A stretch of DNA of 44,039 nt from Clostridiaceae bacterium (lineage in GTDB: Bacteria; Bacillota; Clostridia; Oscillospirales; Butyricicoccaceae): positions 1-44,039 of the forward strand of contig JAGZOP010000015.1 of NCBI GenBank assembly GCA_018383195.1, read 5' to 3'. Below are positions 1 through 9,125 of the stretch, in pieces. Position 1 is the stretch's first letter, and every line of letters begins with the position of its first letter. The notes beneath the pieces were generated by a model. That model saw only the letters and a list, made by a program, of their open reading frames with translations, searched no databases and had not been told where the DNA came from. Position numbers and translations under genes: made by a program.

Positions 1-19
1 AACGACCTGTCCGTAAACT

Positions 20-60
20 AAAAGGAAAACCACCAGTCCTCTTTAGAACAGAACTGGTGG
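20..60 (-). terminator. Putative intrinsic terminator of recQ
   Basis: An inverted repeat CCACCAGT (30-37) / ACTGGTGG (53-60) is followed, reading the minus strand, by a T-rich run with two interruptions. It lies about 60 bases past the recQ stop. The loop is long (15 bases), so confidence is moderate. The remaining bases of 1-118 show no gene. Confidence 0.55.
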
Positions 61-118
61 CATAGGGTATTTTGTGTCTACTAACTATTGACTACTTCAC
101 CTATAGGAAGGCGTTTTG

Positions 119-2143
119 TTATCTGAGGATGGGCAGTCCGAGCTTTTTCAGGCGTGCAAGCACCGCGCCGAGTGGGCGCTCGTGCCGCGCTGCAATTTCA
201 GGAAGCCGAAGATGTTCCTGCGTCTCAGCACGCAGCCAGTCGTCCTCGGCATCGGTCCACGGCTTGAGCAGTCCTTGATCCTGTGCGCTGATGCGCTGTG
301 CGGCTGCCGCACCTGCGGGAGCGGGTTCCTGTCCTGCGGCTTTCCGCACATGTTTTTTGATGCAGGCAAGAAATGCATCGCCATATTTGTCCGCTTTGGC
401 GCGGCCCACGCCCGAAACCTCGAGCAGTTCGCCCTCGGTGATGGGTTGGCGGGCGCACATATCCTGAAGCGTTGCGTTGGAGAACACCACATATGCCGGA
501 ACCTTTTCCTGCGCCGCGATTTCGGCACGGAGCGCACGGAGCGCCTCGTACAGACTGCTTTCGGTGATTTTTCGCCCATCCTGCTTCCGTTTGTCGCGCG
601 GCAGTTTGACCTGAAACGGCAGACGGTGTCGGATGATATCGTCCGACTTGGCGCATAACCTGACGACCGGATACTCGCCGCCCGTGCTGATGAGATATCC
701 CTCCTCAATGAGCCGGTCAAGTAGGTCGCGGATGTGCTTCATGCTGTCCTCACGCATGATGCCATAGGTGGACAGGGACGTAAAATCGTTCTGCCGGATG
801 CGCTCGTTGTCCGCGCCGTGCAGGATGTCCGCGATGGTGGATTTGCCGACCGAGCGCCCGCGCTGCGCGAGCCGAAAGACACAGGAAACGATTTTCTGCG
901 CTTCCAGTGTGGCATCGACCAGTTCAAAATTTGTCAGGCAGTTCGAGCAGTTGTCGCACGAGAGCGGTGCCTGTTCGCCGAAGTATTTGAGAATGAAACG
1001 CCGCAGGCAGTCGGTTGTGGTCGCGTAAAAGACCATCTGCCGCAGGCGTTCGCGGTCGCGTTCGATGAGGAGATGCCGGGTGCGCTCGTCCAGTTCCTCG
1101 TTGTCATGACCGTGCTCGATGAGGAATTCGCAGGTGCGCACATCACCCGGGCTGTACAGCAGGATGCAGTCCGCCGGGGAGCCATCGCGCCCGGCGCGCC
1201 CTGCCTCCTGATAATAGCTTTCGAGGTTCTGCGGCAGGTTGTAATGGATGACAAACGACACGTTGGATTTGTCGATACCCATGCCGAATGCGTTGGTTGC
1301 TACCATGATTTGGGTGCGGTCAAACAGGAAGTCCTCCTGATTTTCACGGCGCTCGTCCGCGTCCAGACCGGCATGGTAGCGACCTGCGGCAAAGCCGCGG
1401 CTTGTCAGCAGCTCACAAACTTCATCCACTGCTTTGCGGGTGGTGCAGTACACGATGCCGCTCTGTCCCATGCGCTCGCGCAGCAGGGTTACGAGATGCT
1501 CGCGCTTGTCGCGCGGCTTTTCGGTCATAAAGGTCAGGTTCGGACGGTCAAAACCGGATACGCAAACGAGCGGATCGCGCAGTCCGAGCAGACGCACAAT
1601 ATCCCGCCGCACGGCTTCGGTCGCGGTCGCAGTGAACGCGCCGACCGGCGGGCGTTCGGGAACTGCGGCGAGGAAATTCGTGATTTTGCCGTAGCTCGGA
1701 CGGAAATCCTGACCCCACTGGGAAATGCAGTGCGCCTCATCGACTGCGACGAATGCAAGCGGCACACGCTCGAACAGGTTCTGCAAGCCGGGGAGCCGCT
1801 CGGGGGCGGCGTACAGCAGGCGCAATTCTCCGCGGTATGCCCGCGCGAATACGGCGCGCTGCGCGTCTGCGGGCATGGTGCTGTTGAGACAGGCGGCGGG
1901 GATGCCTGCCTGCTCCAAAGCCTGTACCTGGTCTTTCATCAGCGAGATGAGCGGGGAGATGACAAGCGTCAATCCGGGGACGAGCAGCGCTGGCACCTGA
2001 TAGCACACCGATTTGCCCGCGCCGGTCGGCATGACGCCGAGCACGTCGTGCCCCTCGAGCAGCGCGTCCACCAGTTCTTTCTGCCGCCCGCGAAAGGCGC
2101 TGTGGCCGAAGTATTCTTTTAAGATCTCCTCAGGTGTGCGCAT
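119..2143 (-). CDS. recQ: ATP-dependent DNA helicase RecQ
   Basis: A 3'-5' DNA helicase acting in recombination and replication-fork repair. It is 674 residues from an ATG at 2143 that follows a GGAGGAG ribosome site; an upstream in-frame ATG at 2203 lacks one and overlaps the -35. Visible parts: Walker A PTGAGKS (K44), DEAH box (135-138), the GRAGRDG arginine-finger motif, a CDNCSNC zinc-binding segment, an RQC winged helix and an HRDC domain (about 520-600). After HRDC comes a further 60-70 residue tail containing PWTDAEDDWL and an HTH-like stretch, which looks like an extra DNA-binding module. The gene is transcribed away from sbcDC from its own promoter. Function is certain at family level; the tail is unassigned. 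Confidence 0.95.
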   Translation of the reverse strand: MRTPEEILKEYFGHSAFRGRQKELVDALLEGHDVLGVMPTGAGKSVCYQVPALLVPGLTLVISPLISLMKDQVQALEQAGIPAACLNSTMPADAQRAVFARAYRGELRLLYAAPERLPGLQNLFERVPLAFVAVDEAHCISQWGQDFRPSYGKITNFLAAVPERPPVGAFTATATEAVRRDIVRLLGLRDPLVCVSGFDRPNLTFMTEKPRDKREHLVTLLRERMGQSGIVYCTTRKAVDEVCELLTSRGFAAGRYHAGLDADERRENQEDFLFDRTQIMVATNAFGMGIDKSNVSFVIHYNLPQNLESYYQEAGRAGRDGSPADCILLYSPGDVRTCEFLIEHGHDNEELDERTRHLLIERDRERLRQMVFYATTTDCLRRFILKYFGEQAPLSCDNCSNCLTNFELVDATLEAQKIVSCVFRLAQRGRSVGKSTIADILHGADNERIRQNDFTSLSTYGIMREDSMKHIRDLLDRLIEEGYLISTGGEYPVVRLCAKSDDIIRHRLPFQVKLPRDKRKQDGRKITESSLYEALRALRAEIAAQEKVPAYVVFSNATLQDMCARQPITEGELLEVSGVGRAKADKYGDAFLACIKKHVRKAAGQEPAPAGAAAAQRISAQDQGLLKPWTDAEDDWLRAETQEHLRLPEIAARHERPLGAVLARLKKLGLPILR

Positions 2144-2174
2144 GCGGCTCCTCCTCTCCGAAAAACTGTCTCCC

Positions 2175-2203
2175 ATTATAGCGATTTCTGCGCGGAAATG
2201 CAA
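2175..2203 (-). promoter_or_regulatory. Sigma-A promoter of recQ
   Basis: On the minus strand, TTGCAT (2203-2198), a 17-base spacer and TATAAT (2180-2175). It points at the recQ start about 35 bases further on and lies back-to-back with the sbcD promoter. Confidence 0.75.
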
Positions 2204-2209
2204 ATCCTA

Positions 2210-2218
2210 TGCTATAAT
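2210..2218 (+). promoter_or_regulatory. Extended -10 promoter of sbcDC
   Basis: TGCTATAAT has the TGn extension in front of a perfect TATAAT (2213-2218). No good -35 lies 17 bases upstream, as is usual for extended -10 promoters. It is 30 bases before the sbcD start. Confidence 0.6.
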
Positions 2219-2247
2219 AAAGCCATCCATACAAGGAGAACAGGAGC

Positions 2248-3375
2248 ATGAAATTTTTGCATTTGGCTGACCTGCATCTGGGCAAACGCATTTGCGAACG
2301 CTCGATGCTGGGGGAGCAGGAATATATTTTACAGCAGATTTTGGACATCGCAGCCGAACGGCAGGTGCGTGCGGTACTCATTGCGGGCGATGTGTATGAC
2401 CGTCCGGTGCCGCCGCCCGAGGCGGTCGCGCTGTTTGACTGGTTTTTGACTGGCTTGGGGCAGGCAGGTGTCGCCTGTCTGGTGATTCCGGGCAATCACG
2501 ATTCGGATGAACGGCTGGCATTCGGCGCGCACCTGCTTTCCGGAGCCGGCGTGCATTTTGCCCCCGTATTTGACGGTGCGCTGCATACGGTGACGCTTGA
2601 GGACGCAGCGTGCTGCGTGCATTTTACGCTGCTGCCTTTTTTGCGTCCGGCGCAGGTGCGGCGCTATTTTCCGGAGGTGCCGCCCGGAGACTATGAAGCT
2701 GCCATCCGCGCGGTGCTCGGTACGGTCGATCTGCAAACTGACGGGCGGCATGTGCTGCTTGCGCACCAGTTCGTGACCGCGCTTGGCGTCGCGCCTGAGC
2801 GCTGTGATTCCGAGCTTGCTTCGGTGGGAACACTCGACAACATCGATGTATCCGCGTTTGACGGTTTTGATTATGTTGCGCTCGGTCATATCCACGGTCC
2901 GCAGCGCGTAGGGCGCGATACGGTGCGCTATGCCGGCTCTCCGCTCAAGTTTTCATTTTCCGAGGTGCATCATCATAAATCCGTGCCGCTTGTAACGCTG
3001 GGGGACGGCGTCGAAATCGAACTGCTGCCGCTTGTGCCGCGGCACGATATGCGGGAAAAGCGCGGCAGCCTTGCGGAAATCCTGACCCCATCCGCGGGAG
3101 AGCGCACCGATGATTTTATGCATATTACGCTCACTGACGACGCGGTGATGGATGCCATGAATCGGGTGCGCACGGTCTATCCGAATACGCTGCGGCTGGA
3201 TTTTGACAATGCGCTTACGGCGCTGTCCGGTGCGCCCGAACTGACGCGCGAAACCGTGGAGCGCGACCCAGTTTCGCTCTTTGACGAATTCTACGAGGCG
3301 CAGAACGGCGAACCGATGGAAGACGAAATGGAACGCGTGGTGCGCGCGATGCTGGAAGGAGGGGAACTGCTGTGA
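2248..3375 (+). CDS. sbcD: Nuclease SbcCD subunit D (Mre11-type phosphoesterase)
   Basis: The nuclease half of SbcCD, which cleaves DNA hairpins and protein-blocked ends. It is 375 residues, usual for the family. The metallophosphoesterase metal ligands are visible in order: D8 and H10 (LADLHLG), D48 (AGDVYDR), N83-H84 (GNHDS), a His in LAHQF, and H214/H216 (GHIHG). The start is an ATG after AAGGAG. The stop overlaps the GTG start of sbcC by four bases, which implies translational coupling of the two subunits. It is divergent from recQ. Confidence 0.96.
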   Translation: MKFLHLADLHLGKRICERSMLGEQEYILQQILDIAAERQVRAVLIAGDVYDRPVPPPEAVALFDWFLTGLGQAGVACLVIPGNHDSDERLAFGAHLLSGAGVHFAPVFDGALHTVTLEDAACCVHFTLLPFLRPAQVRRYFPEVPPGDYEAAIRAVLGTVDLQTDGRHVLLAHQFVTALGVAPERCDSELASVGTLDNIDVSAFDGFDYVALGHIHGPQRVGRDTVRYAGSPLKFSFSEVHHHKSVPLVTLGDGVEIELLPLVPRHDMREKRGSLAEILTPSAGERTDDFMHITLTDDAVMDAMNRVRTVYPNTLRLDFDNALTALSGAPELTRETVERDPVSLFDEFYEAQNGEPMEDEMERVVRAMLEGGELL

Positions 3376-6134
3376 AGCCGCTGAAACTGACCATGCGCGC
3401 CTTCGGACCCTATGCGGGCGCAGCAGAGGTGTCGTTTGAGGATTTTGGAGAGAGCGGGCTGTATCTCATCACCGGCGATACCGGTGCGGGAAAAACGACC
3501 ATTTTCGATGCCATTGCGTTTGCCCTTTACGGGGAAGCGAGCGGCAGAAACCGGGACGGCGCCATGCTGCGCAGCGATTATGCGGCGCCTGCGGACAAGA
3601 CCGAGGTGGAGCTGACGTTCCGTTACCGCGGCGAAATTTATCGGGTCACGCGCAATCCGCAGTACACGCGCCCCAAAACGCGCGGGACGGGACAGACGAC
3701 CGAACCGGCGGGCGCGGCGCTGACCTATCCGGACGGCAGGGTGCTGACCGGTGCAAAACAGGTGACCGAAGCCATAACCGACCTGATCGGCATTGACCGT
3801 GCGCAGTTTTCGCAGATTGTTATGATTGCGCAGGGGGATTTTTTGCAGCTGCTGCTTGCGGATACCAAAGAGCGTGCGAAGATCTTCCGGCGTATTTTTT
3901 CCACCGAAAGCTGTCAGCGGTTCCAGATGCAGCTCAAGGAAAAGTCCCGCGCCGCGATGCGCGAATATGAGGATCTCAAAAAGAGCATCGCGCAGTATAT
4001 CAGCCAGATTGTGTGTGATGCGCAGACCATGCCGGCGCTTGCGGAGGCGCGGGAGGCGGGCAATGTGCATGCACTGGACGAGGTACTTGAGCTGCTCGCG
4101 CAGGCGGTTGAGGATGACCGTGCTGCGGTGAGCGCCGAGGACGGAAAACTGGACGAGGTGCGGCGGACGCTCGAGACGCTGAGCGGGCAAATTGGACAGG
4201 CAGAGCAGCAAGCGGCGCTGCGCGCGCAGATTGCGGAGGGTGCGCGCAAGCAGAGTGAACTGGAAAGCTGTCAGGCGGCGCTTGAAGCCGCGTATGAGAC
4301 GGAAGCTGCGCGCGAAGAGGAACGCCAGACGCTTGCGGCGCGGATTGCGCAGCAGCAGGCAGCACTGCCGTCCTATGACGCGTTGGAACGGGCGCAGGAA
4401 GAACTTGTCCGGGCGCAGCGCGCGGCGGCACATGCCAAAAGTGCGCGCGATCAGGCGCAGGCGGAACAGACCCGCGCAGCAGTGCGGCGGGAGCAGGTGC
4501 AGGCGGCGCGGGATGCGGTGCAGGATGCACCGGTGCTGCTGGAGCAGGCACGGGCGCAGCAGGAAAAGAATCAAAACCGTCTGCATGCGCTTGGTGAACT
4601 GGCGGAGAAATTCAATGCGGCAAACCGCGCGGTACGGGAGTTCCGGCAAAGCCAGACGGTGTACCTTGGCGCGCAGGAAGAAAGCGACCGTGCCGCGGAG
4701 AGGTTCCGTGCGATGGAGCGTACTTTCCTGCGGGAACAGGCGGGAATTCTGGCGTCTAGGCTCGTGCCGGACGCGCCATGTCCGGTGTGCGGCTCGCGCA
4801 CACATCCGGCGCCTGCGGCGCTGTCCGAAGAAGCGGTGACCGAACAGCAGCTTGAACAGGCGCGCGCTGATTCCGAAACGGCGCGGCGCAAAGCGGTTGA
4901 AACGAGCGGGAAATCTGCTTCGCTGCGCGCTGCGGCGGAGACTTTGAAGGGGCAGCTTTTGCAGGATGCGGCAGCGGTGCTCGGCGAGGTGCCGGAGGGC
5001 GGTCTGCGCGCGGCGCTTTCTGCGGCGCTTGAACAGGCAAAGGCGGAGCGTGATGCGCTGGAGAAAACCGTGCGCACGCTAACCGGACAGACCGAAACGC
5101 TTGCCGCGTGCGACCGGGAACTCAAAGAACTCGATGCGGCGGCGGTGCAGCGGACGGAAACGCTCGCCGCTTTGGAGCGCGCCTGTCAGGAGTCCGCACA
5201 GCAGCAGACCGCGCACAACGCGACGGTTCAAACGCTGCGCGCGCAGCTCGCGTTCCCGAGTAAACAAGAGGCAGAAACTGCGCTGAAACGGGATGAAAGC
5301 GCATGGAATGCACTGGAAGCCGCGCTGAAAAAAGCCGAAGCCGCCCGAAGCCAAGGGGCAGACCTTTTAAGCCGTCACATCGCTGCGCTGCAGACCCTGC
5401 GGGAGCAGGTATCGGAGGGAGCGGCTGCCGATCTGCCCGCGCTGCGCGCGCAGTATCAGGCGCAGGACAGCATGCGGAAAACGCGCGAAGCCGCGCGTGC
5501 GGTACGGTATGCGCGCTGGGATACCAATGAAAAACTGCTCGTTTGTCTGCGGGAGCGGGAAAAATCTATGCAGACGCAGGAAAAGACCTGCCTGATGCTA
5601 GCACGCCTTTCCGATACTGCAAACGGAGAACTTGCCGGACGGCAGAAACTGGCGTTTGAAAACTACATTCTTGCGTTTTACTTTGACCAGATCATTGCTG
5701 CGGCGAACGAGCGGTTTCACTACATGACCTCGGGACAGTACCGGCTCGTGCGGCGGCAGGAGGCTTCAGGGTTGCGCGCACAGACCGGACTGGAACTCGA
5801 TGTGCTCGACTACTATACCGGCAAGCAGCGCAGCGTGCGTACACTGTCAGGCGGCGAATCGTTCAAAGCGTCGCTGTCGCTTGCACTGGGGCTTTCGGAC
5901 GTCATTCAGCGGTCTGCGGGCGGTGTGGAAATTGATGCCATGTTCATCGACGAGGGCTTCGGTTCGCTCGATGAGGAATCGCTCGATCAGGCGATGAATA
6001 TTTTGACCGGATTGACCGATGGGCAGCGGTTCGTGGGCATTATTTCCCATGTCGCAGAGCTGCGCAGCCGGATCGATAAAAAAATTATCGTTACCCGCGG
6101 CAAGACGGGCAGCAGCCTGAGAATGGAGCAGTGA
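3372..6134 (+). CDS. sbcC: Nuclease SbcCD subunit C (Rad50-type SMC ATPase)
   Basis: The ATPase partner of SbcD, 920 residues, starting at a GTG that overlaps the sbcD stop (GTGA). It has an N-terminal ATP-binding half with Walker A GDTGAGKTT (K41), a long Ala/Glu/Gln/Arg-rich coiled coil, the zinc hook CPVC (C470, C473) midway, the returning coiled coil, the ABC signature LSGGE (825-829) and Walker B MFIDEGFGSLD (D860, E861). The order is exactly that of Rad50/SbcC. The hook at the midpoint shows both coiled-coil arms are intact. Confidence 0.96.
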   Translation: MKPLKLTMRAFGPYAGAAEVSFEDFGESGLYLITGDTGAGKTTIFDAIAFALYGEASGRNRDGAMLRSDYAAPADKTEVELTFRYRGEIYRVTRNPQYTRPKTRGTGQTTEPAGAALTYPDGRVLTGAKQVTEAITDLIGIDRAQFSQIVMIAQGDFLQLLLADTKERAKIFRRIFSTESCQRFQMQLKEKSRAAMREYEDLKKSIAQYISQIVCDAQTMPALAEAREAGNVHALDEVLELLAQAVEDDRAAVSAEDGKLDEVRRTLETLSGQIGQAEQQAALRAQIAEGARKQSELESCQAALEAAYETEAAREEERQTLAARIAQQQAALPSYDALERAQEELVRAQRAAAHAKSARDQAQAEQTRAAVRREQVQAARDAVQDAPVLLEQARAQQEKNQNRLHALGELAEKFNAANRAVREFRQSQTVYLGAQEESDRAAERFRAMERTFLREQAGILASRLVPDAPCPVCGSRTHPAPAALSEEAVTEQQLEQARADSETARRKAVETSGKSASLRAAAETLKGQLLQDAAAVLGEVPEGGLRAALSAALEQAKAERDALEKTVRTLTGQTETLAACDRELKELDAAAVQRTETLAALERACQESAQQQTAHNATVQTLRAQLAFPSKQEAETALKRDESAWNALEAALKKAEAARSQGADLLSRHIAALQTLREQVSEGAAADLPALRAQYQAQDSMRKTREAARAVRYARWDTNEKLLVCLREREKSMQTQEKTCLMLARLSDTANGELAGRQKLAFENYILAFYFDQIIAAANERFHYMTSGQYRLVRRQEASGLRAQTGLELDVLDYYTGKQRSVRTLSGGESFKASLSLALGLSDVIQRSAGGVEIDAMFIDEGFGSLDEESLDQAMNILTGLTDGQRFVGIISHVAELRSRIDKKIIVTRGKTGSSLRMEQ

Positions 6135-6189
6135 GCTGCTCGGCACGCCGGATTTTCGAGTGCATGACGCGGAAAGTTGCAACTCCCTG

Positions 6190-6218
6190 TTTCCAAGCTG
6201 CGCGGATGCGTGTATAAT
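6190..6218 (+). promoter_or_regulatory. Sigma-A promoter of the ybeY-era operon
   Basis: TTTCCA (6190-6195), a 17-base spacer and a perfect TATAAT (6213-6218), about 50 bases upstream of ybeY. The -35 matches the consensus at four of six positions. Confidence 0.6.
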
Positions 6219-6268
6219 AAATAGATAAGCGATAGAAACAGACGGAATACCGCTTTTTGGAGGGCTTT

Positions 6269-6766
6269 ATGGACCATATGATTCGCGTCACGGCAGAGGT
6301 GACACTTGAAAACGAGGAAGAGGTGCGCGCGCTCATCACCCGCTGCGCACAGCAGGCGCTTGCGCACGAACGGGTGGATTTTGATGCGTTCATCGATGTG
6401 ACCATTGTGGATGACGAAAATATCCGTGCACTCAACGCAGAATATCGGGAGAAAGATGCGGTCACCGATGTGCTCAGCTTCCCGATGTACGAGTTTGTAA
6501 ACGGCGAAGCACAGGAGGAGCTGGAGGAAGACCCCGAATCCGGCAAGGTCATGCTCGGCGATATGATTCTTAACTATCAGCGCGCCACCGAGCAGGCAGC
6601 AGAGTTCGGGCATTCCGCGGCGCGGGAATGCGGCTTTCTGACCGTGCATTCGGTGCTGCATCTGCTCGGCTTCGATCACGAGCGGGAGGAAGCAGACCGC
6701 TTGCTCATGCGCAGGAATGAAGAGGAAATTCTCGCGGAAGTGGGGCTGACCCGCGATGAATCATGA
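6269..6766 (+). CDS. ybeY: Endoribonuclease YbeY (rRNA maturation factor)
   Basis: A zinc-dependent single-strand endoribonuclease for 16S rRNA 3'-end maturation and ribosome quality control. The hallmark zinc site is visible as HSVLHLLGFDH. The frame extends upstream to a TTG at 6257, but GGAGG (6259-6263) lies inside that extension, five bases before the ATG at 6269, so 6269 is chosen (165 residues). The 3' end overlaps dgkA by 11 bases. ybeY-dgkA-era is a classical Firmicutes order linking ribosome assembly factors. Confidence 0.94.
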   Translation: MDHMIRVTAEVTLENEEEVRALITRCAQQALAHERVDFDAFIDVTIVDDENIRALNAEYREKDAVTDVLSFPMYEFVNGEAQEELEEDPESGKVMLGDMILNYQRATEQAAEFGHSAARECGFLTVHSVLHLLGFDHEREEADRLLMRRNEEEILAEVGLTRDES

Positions 6767-7226
6767 GATTCGCAAGCTGCGGCAGAGTTTTGGATATGCG
6801 ATTCAGGGATTTCTTGCCTGCATGCGCACCGAGCGCAATTTCCGAATTCATCTGACTGCGGCGGTTTACGTATCGGTTTTTGCGTATCTCGGCGGACTGG
6901 ACGGTACGCGCTACGCGGTGCTGTGCCTGTGTTTTGCGCTCATGATGGCTGCCGAGCTGCTCAATACCGCAATCGAATGTCTGTGCGACCGGGTGACAAC
7001 CGGCTATGATGAAGCAGTGGGACGCGCCAAGGACATCGCGGCGGCGGCAGTTTTCCTGTGTGCGCTGTTTTGCGTGGTCATCGGCGGGGTATTTTTCCTG
7101 CACTCCGGCGCATTGGTACAGGCGGTGCGCGTGCTGACGGAGAGCCTTTGGAAACTGGCATTGCTGCTGCTGTCGTTTCCGGCGGCGGTCTGGTTCGTCT
7201 TTTTTTACGGCAGGCGGCATTTTTGA
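6756..7226 (+). CDS. dgkA: Diacylglycerol/undecaprenol kinase family membrane protein
   Basis: A small integral-membrane lipid kinase. Gram-positive members mainly phosphorylate undecaprenol, feeding the carrier lipid for wall synthesis. The family core ELLNTAIE and a downstream GRAKDIAAAA stretch are present, with three membrane helices. At 156 residues it is longer than the usual 120-135. The extra is a C-terminal fourth hydrophobic helix ending FYGRRHF. PAP2 fusions exist in this family, but no PAP2 motif is seen here. It overlaps ybeY by 11 bases. Confidence 0.9.
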   Translation: MNHEIRKLRQSFGYAIQGFLACMRTERNFRIHLTAAVYVSVFAYLGGLDGTRYAVLCLCFALMMAAELLNTAIECLCDRVTTGYDEAVGRAKDIAAAAVFLCALFCVVIGGVFFLHSGALVQAVRVLTESLWKLALLLLSFPAAVWFVFFYGRRHF

Positions 7227-7253
7227 TTTTACGGGATAAATAAGGAGAATTTT

Positions 7254-8150
7254 ATGTCGAATATTACAAAAACTGCGGTGGTTTCCGTGGTCGGACGCCC
7301 GAATGTGGGCAAATCTACGCTGACCAATAAACTGGTTGGCTATAAGGTTGCCATTGTTTCCAACAAGCCGCAGACCACACGCACGCGCATTACCGGCGTA
7401 CTGAGCGAGGATGACTGCCAGTTTGTCTTTCTGGACACGCCCGGTTTGCACAAGCCGCGCTCCCCGCTGGGTGAGTTCATGGTCAAGGTTGTGACCGACA
7501 CGGTCGCAGAGGTCGATGTCGCGGTGCTCGTGGTCGAGCCGCGCCCTGAGGTTGGCGCCGCCGAGGAGAGCCTGATCGAACAAATCAAAAAGGGCGGCAT
7601 CCCGTCCGTTCTGGTCATCAACAAGGTCGATACCGTGCCGCACGAGGCGCTGCTTGCGGTCATTGCCGCCTATGCGGAAAAGCATGATTTTGACGCGGTC
7701 ATTCCGGTGTCTGCGCGCACGGGCGAGGGATGCCGGACGCTGCTGACCGAGCTGAAAAAATTTGCGCTCGAGGGTCCGGCGCTGTTCCCGGAGGACATGG
7801 TTTCCGACCAGCCCGAACGTGCCATTGCAGCAGAAATGATTCGCGAGAAGATGCTGCGCCTTTTGGACCGCGAAGTGCCGCACGGCGTTGCGGTGGGAAT
7901 CGACCGCTGGAATCAGCGTGAGGACGGGCTCATTGAAGTGAGCGCAACCATTTACTGCGAAAAAACCAGCCATAAGGGCATCATCATCGGCAAGGGCGGC
8001 GAGATGCTCAAGAAAATCGGCAAGGCGGCGCGTCTTGATATCGAGCGCAATCTGGATACCCGCGTGTTCCTGGAGCTGTGGGTCAAGGTCAAGGAAGATT
8101 GGCGCAACAATCCCGCACAGGTCAAGAACTTCGGATACCAAGACGAATAA
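7254..8150 (+). CDS. era: GTPase Era
   Basis: An essential GTPase that binds the 3' end of 16S rRNA during 30S assembly. It is 298 residues. G1 GRPNVGKS (14-21), G3 DTPGLH, G4 NKVD and the C-terminal KH RNA-binding domain with GKGGEMLKKIG are all present. The start ATG follows AAGGAG by six bases. It is downstream of ybeY, a functional partner in 16S maturation. Confidence 0.97.
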   Translation: MSNITKTAVVSVVGRPNVGKSTLTNKLVGYKVAIVSNKPQTTRTRITGVLSEDDCQFVFLDTPGLHKPRSPLGEFMVKVVTDTVAEVDVAVLVVEPRPEVGAAEESLIEQIKKGGIPSVLVINKVDTVPHEALLAVIAAYAEKHDFDAVIPVSARTGEGCRTLLTELKKFALEGPALFPEDMVSDQPERAIAAEMIREKMLRLLDREVPHGVAVGIDRWNQREDGLIEVSATIYCEKTSHKGIIIGKGGEMLKKIGKAARLDIERNLDTRVFLELWVKVKEDWRNNPAQVKNFGYQDE

Positions 8151-8267
8151 GAAGAGAGTGAAGAGTTGAGAGCTCTTCTATCTCCAATCGCCAATTTCAT
8201 CGCTAATCTTTTCCTTGCGTAATGCGGCGGCTTTCGGACAAGCTAAGCACGAAAGGAAGTGCGCGGC

Positions 8268-8408
8268 ATGACGCTTGCAGACTGTTGGGAGTTATTTATC
8301 CGCACGGGCGATCCGCTCGTCTATATGCAGTACCGGAATATGCAGGGGGAACACCATGCAGCATCTGACAATCAAAGGACTTGTGATCCGCGAAACCGAT
8401 TTCGGTGA
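8268..8408 (+). CDS. yqzL: YqzL-like small protein between era and recO
   Basis: A 46-codon frame starting at an ATG behind AAGGAAG (8254-8260) and ending at TGA 8406-8408. It begins MTLADCWELFIRTGDPLVYM, which matches the YqzL pattern (a W, a following F, TG, then Y near residue 19). Its place between era and recO is that of yqzL in Bacillus. It overlaps recO by 53 bases in another frame; the last residues look like read-through of the recO 5' end. Function is unknown in the family. The call rests on position, ribosome site and motif. Confidence 0.72.
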   Translation: MTLADCWELFIRTGDPLVYMQYRNMQGEHHAASDNQRTCDPRNRFR

Positions 8409-9105
8409 CGCGGATCGGTACATAACCGTGCTGACCGAGCGGGGAGCGCGGATTGAAGTGCTGTGCAAGGGGGTGCGCCGCCGCAACAGCCGCATGGCGG
8501 CAGCGGTGCGCCTGTTCTGCTGGAGCGAGCTGACGCTTTATCATGGGCGCGGGAAATATACGCTGACCGATGCCGAGGTGGTGCATTCATTTTGGAATGT
8601 TACTGCGGATATGGAAACCTACGCGCTGTGCTGCTATTTTTCCGAGCTGGCGGGCGCGATGACGGACGAGGGAGAGGAAACCCCTGCGGTTACAAGGCTG
8701 TTTCTCTATGCGCTGCGCGCGGTGACCGAGCAAAAGCGCGACGGAAAACTGGTTAAAGCGGCGTTTGAGCTGCGGCTGATGGCAGAATCGGGGTTCCTGC
8801 CCGAACTGGCGGTCTGCGGCGCGTGCCAAAATCCCATTGAGGGGACGGTGTATTTTTCGGTGCGTGAGGGCGTGGCGCTCGATGAGCAGTGCCTGCGCAG
8901 GATTGGCGGCGGGGATTTTGTCGCACTTCCGCAGGGAACCTACGCGGCGATGGCGCATATTCTGACCTGTGAGACACCGCGCGTATTTGCGTTTGCGCTC
9001 GGCGGCGCGTCGCTCGACCGCCTTGCCGAGGTATGCGAGGTATATACACTTTATTATGCCGAGCGGGGGTTTTCCAGTCTGGAATTTTATCATTCGCTAT
9101 TTTAA
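8356..9105 (+). CDS. recO: DNA repair protein RecO
   Basis: The RecFOR mediator that loads RecA onto SSB-coated single strands. It is 249 residues from the ATG at 8356 (MQHLTIKGLVI), preceded by GGGGGA; 27 extra in-frame residues upstream do not look like RecO. An N-terminal OB fold (about 1-80) is followed by a helical region and a zinc-ribbon pair CGAC around residue 155 with a further Cys in DEQC. It is embedded in the era operon with mutS2 20 bases downstream. Confidence 0.93.
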   Translation: MQHLTIKGLVIRETDFGDADRYITVLTERGARIEVLCKGVRRRNSRMAAAVRLFCWSELTLYHGRGKYTLTDAEVVHSFWNVTADMETYALCCYFSELAGAMTDEGEETPAVTRLFLYALRAVTEQKRDGKLVKAAFELRLMAESGFLPELAVCGACQNPIEGTVYFSVREGVALDEQCLRRIGGGDFVALPQGTYAAMAHILTCETPRVFAFALGGASLDRLAEVCEVYTLYYAERGFSSLEFYHSLF

Positions 9106-9125
9106 ATCAATTTGGAGCATAAACT

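Noticed and set aside
734..2122. A 462-codon plus-strand frame antisense to recQ, and a similar 504-codon frame antisense to sbcC (3291-4805)
   Set aside because: Both are shadows of long helicase/SMC genes with strong motifs; no independent start signals.
8157..8178. Hairpin GAAGAG...CTCTTC after era as an era terminator
   Set aside because: No T run follows and yqzL-recO-mutS2 appear to be in the same operon, so it is not called.
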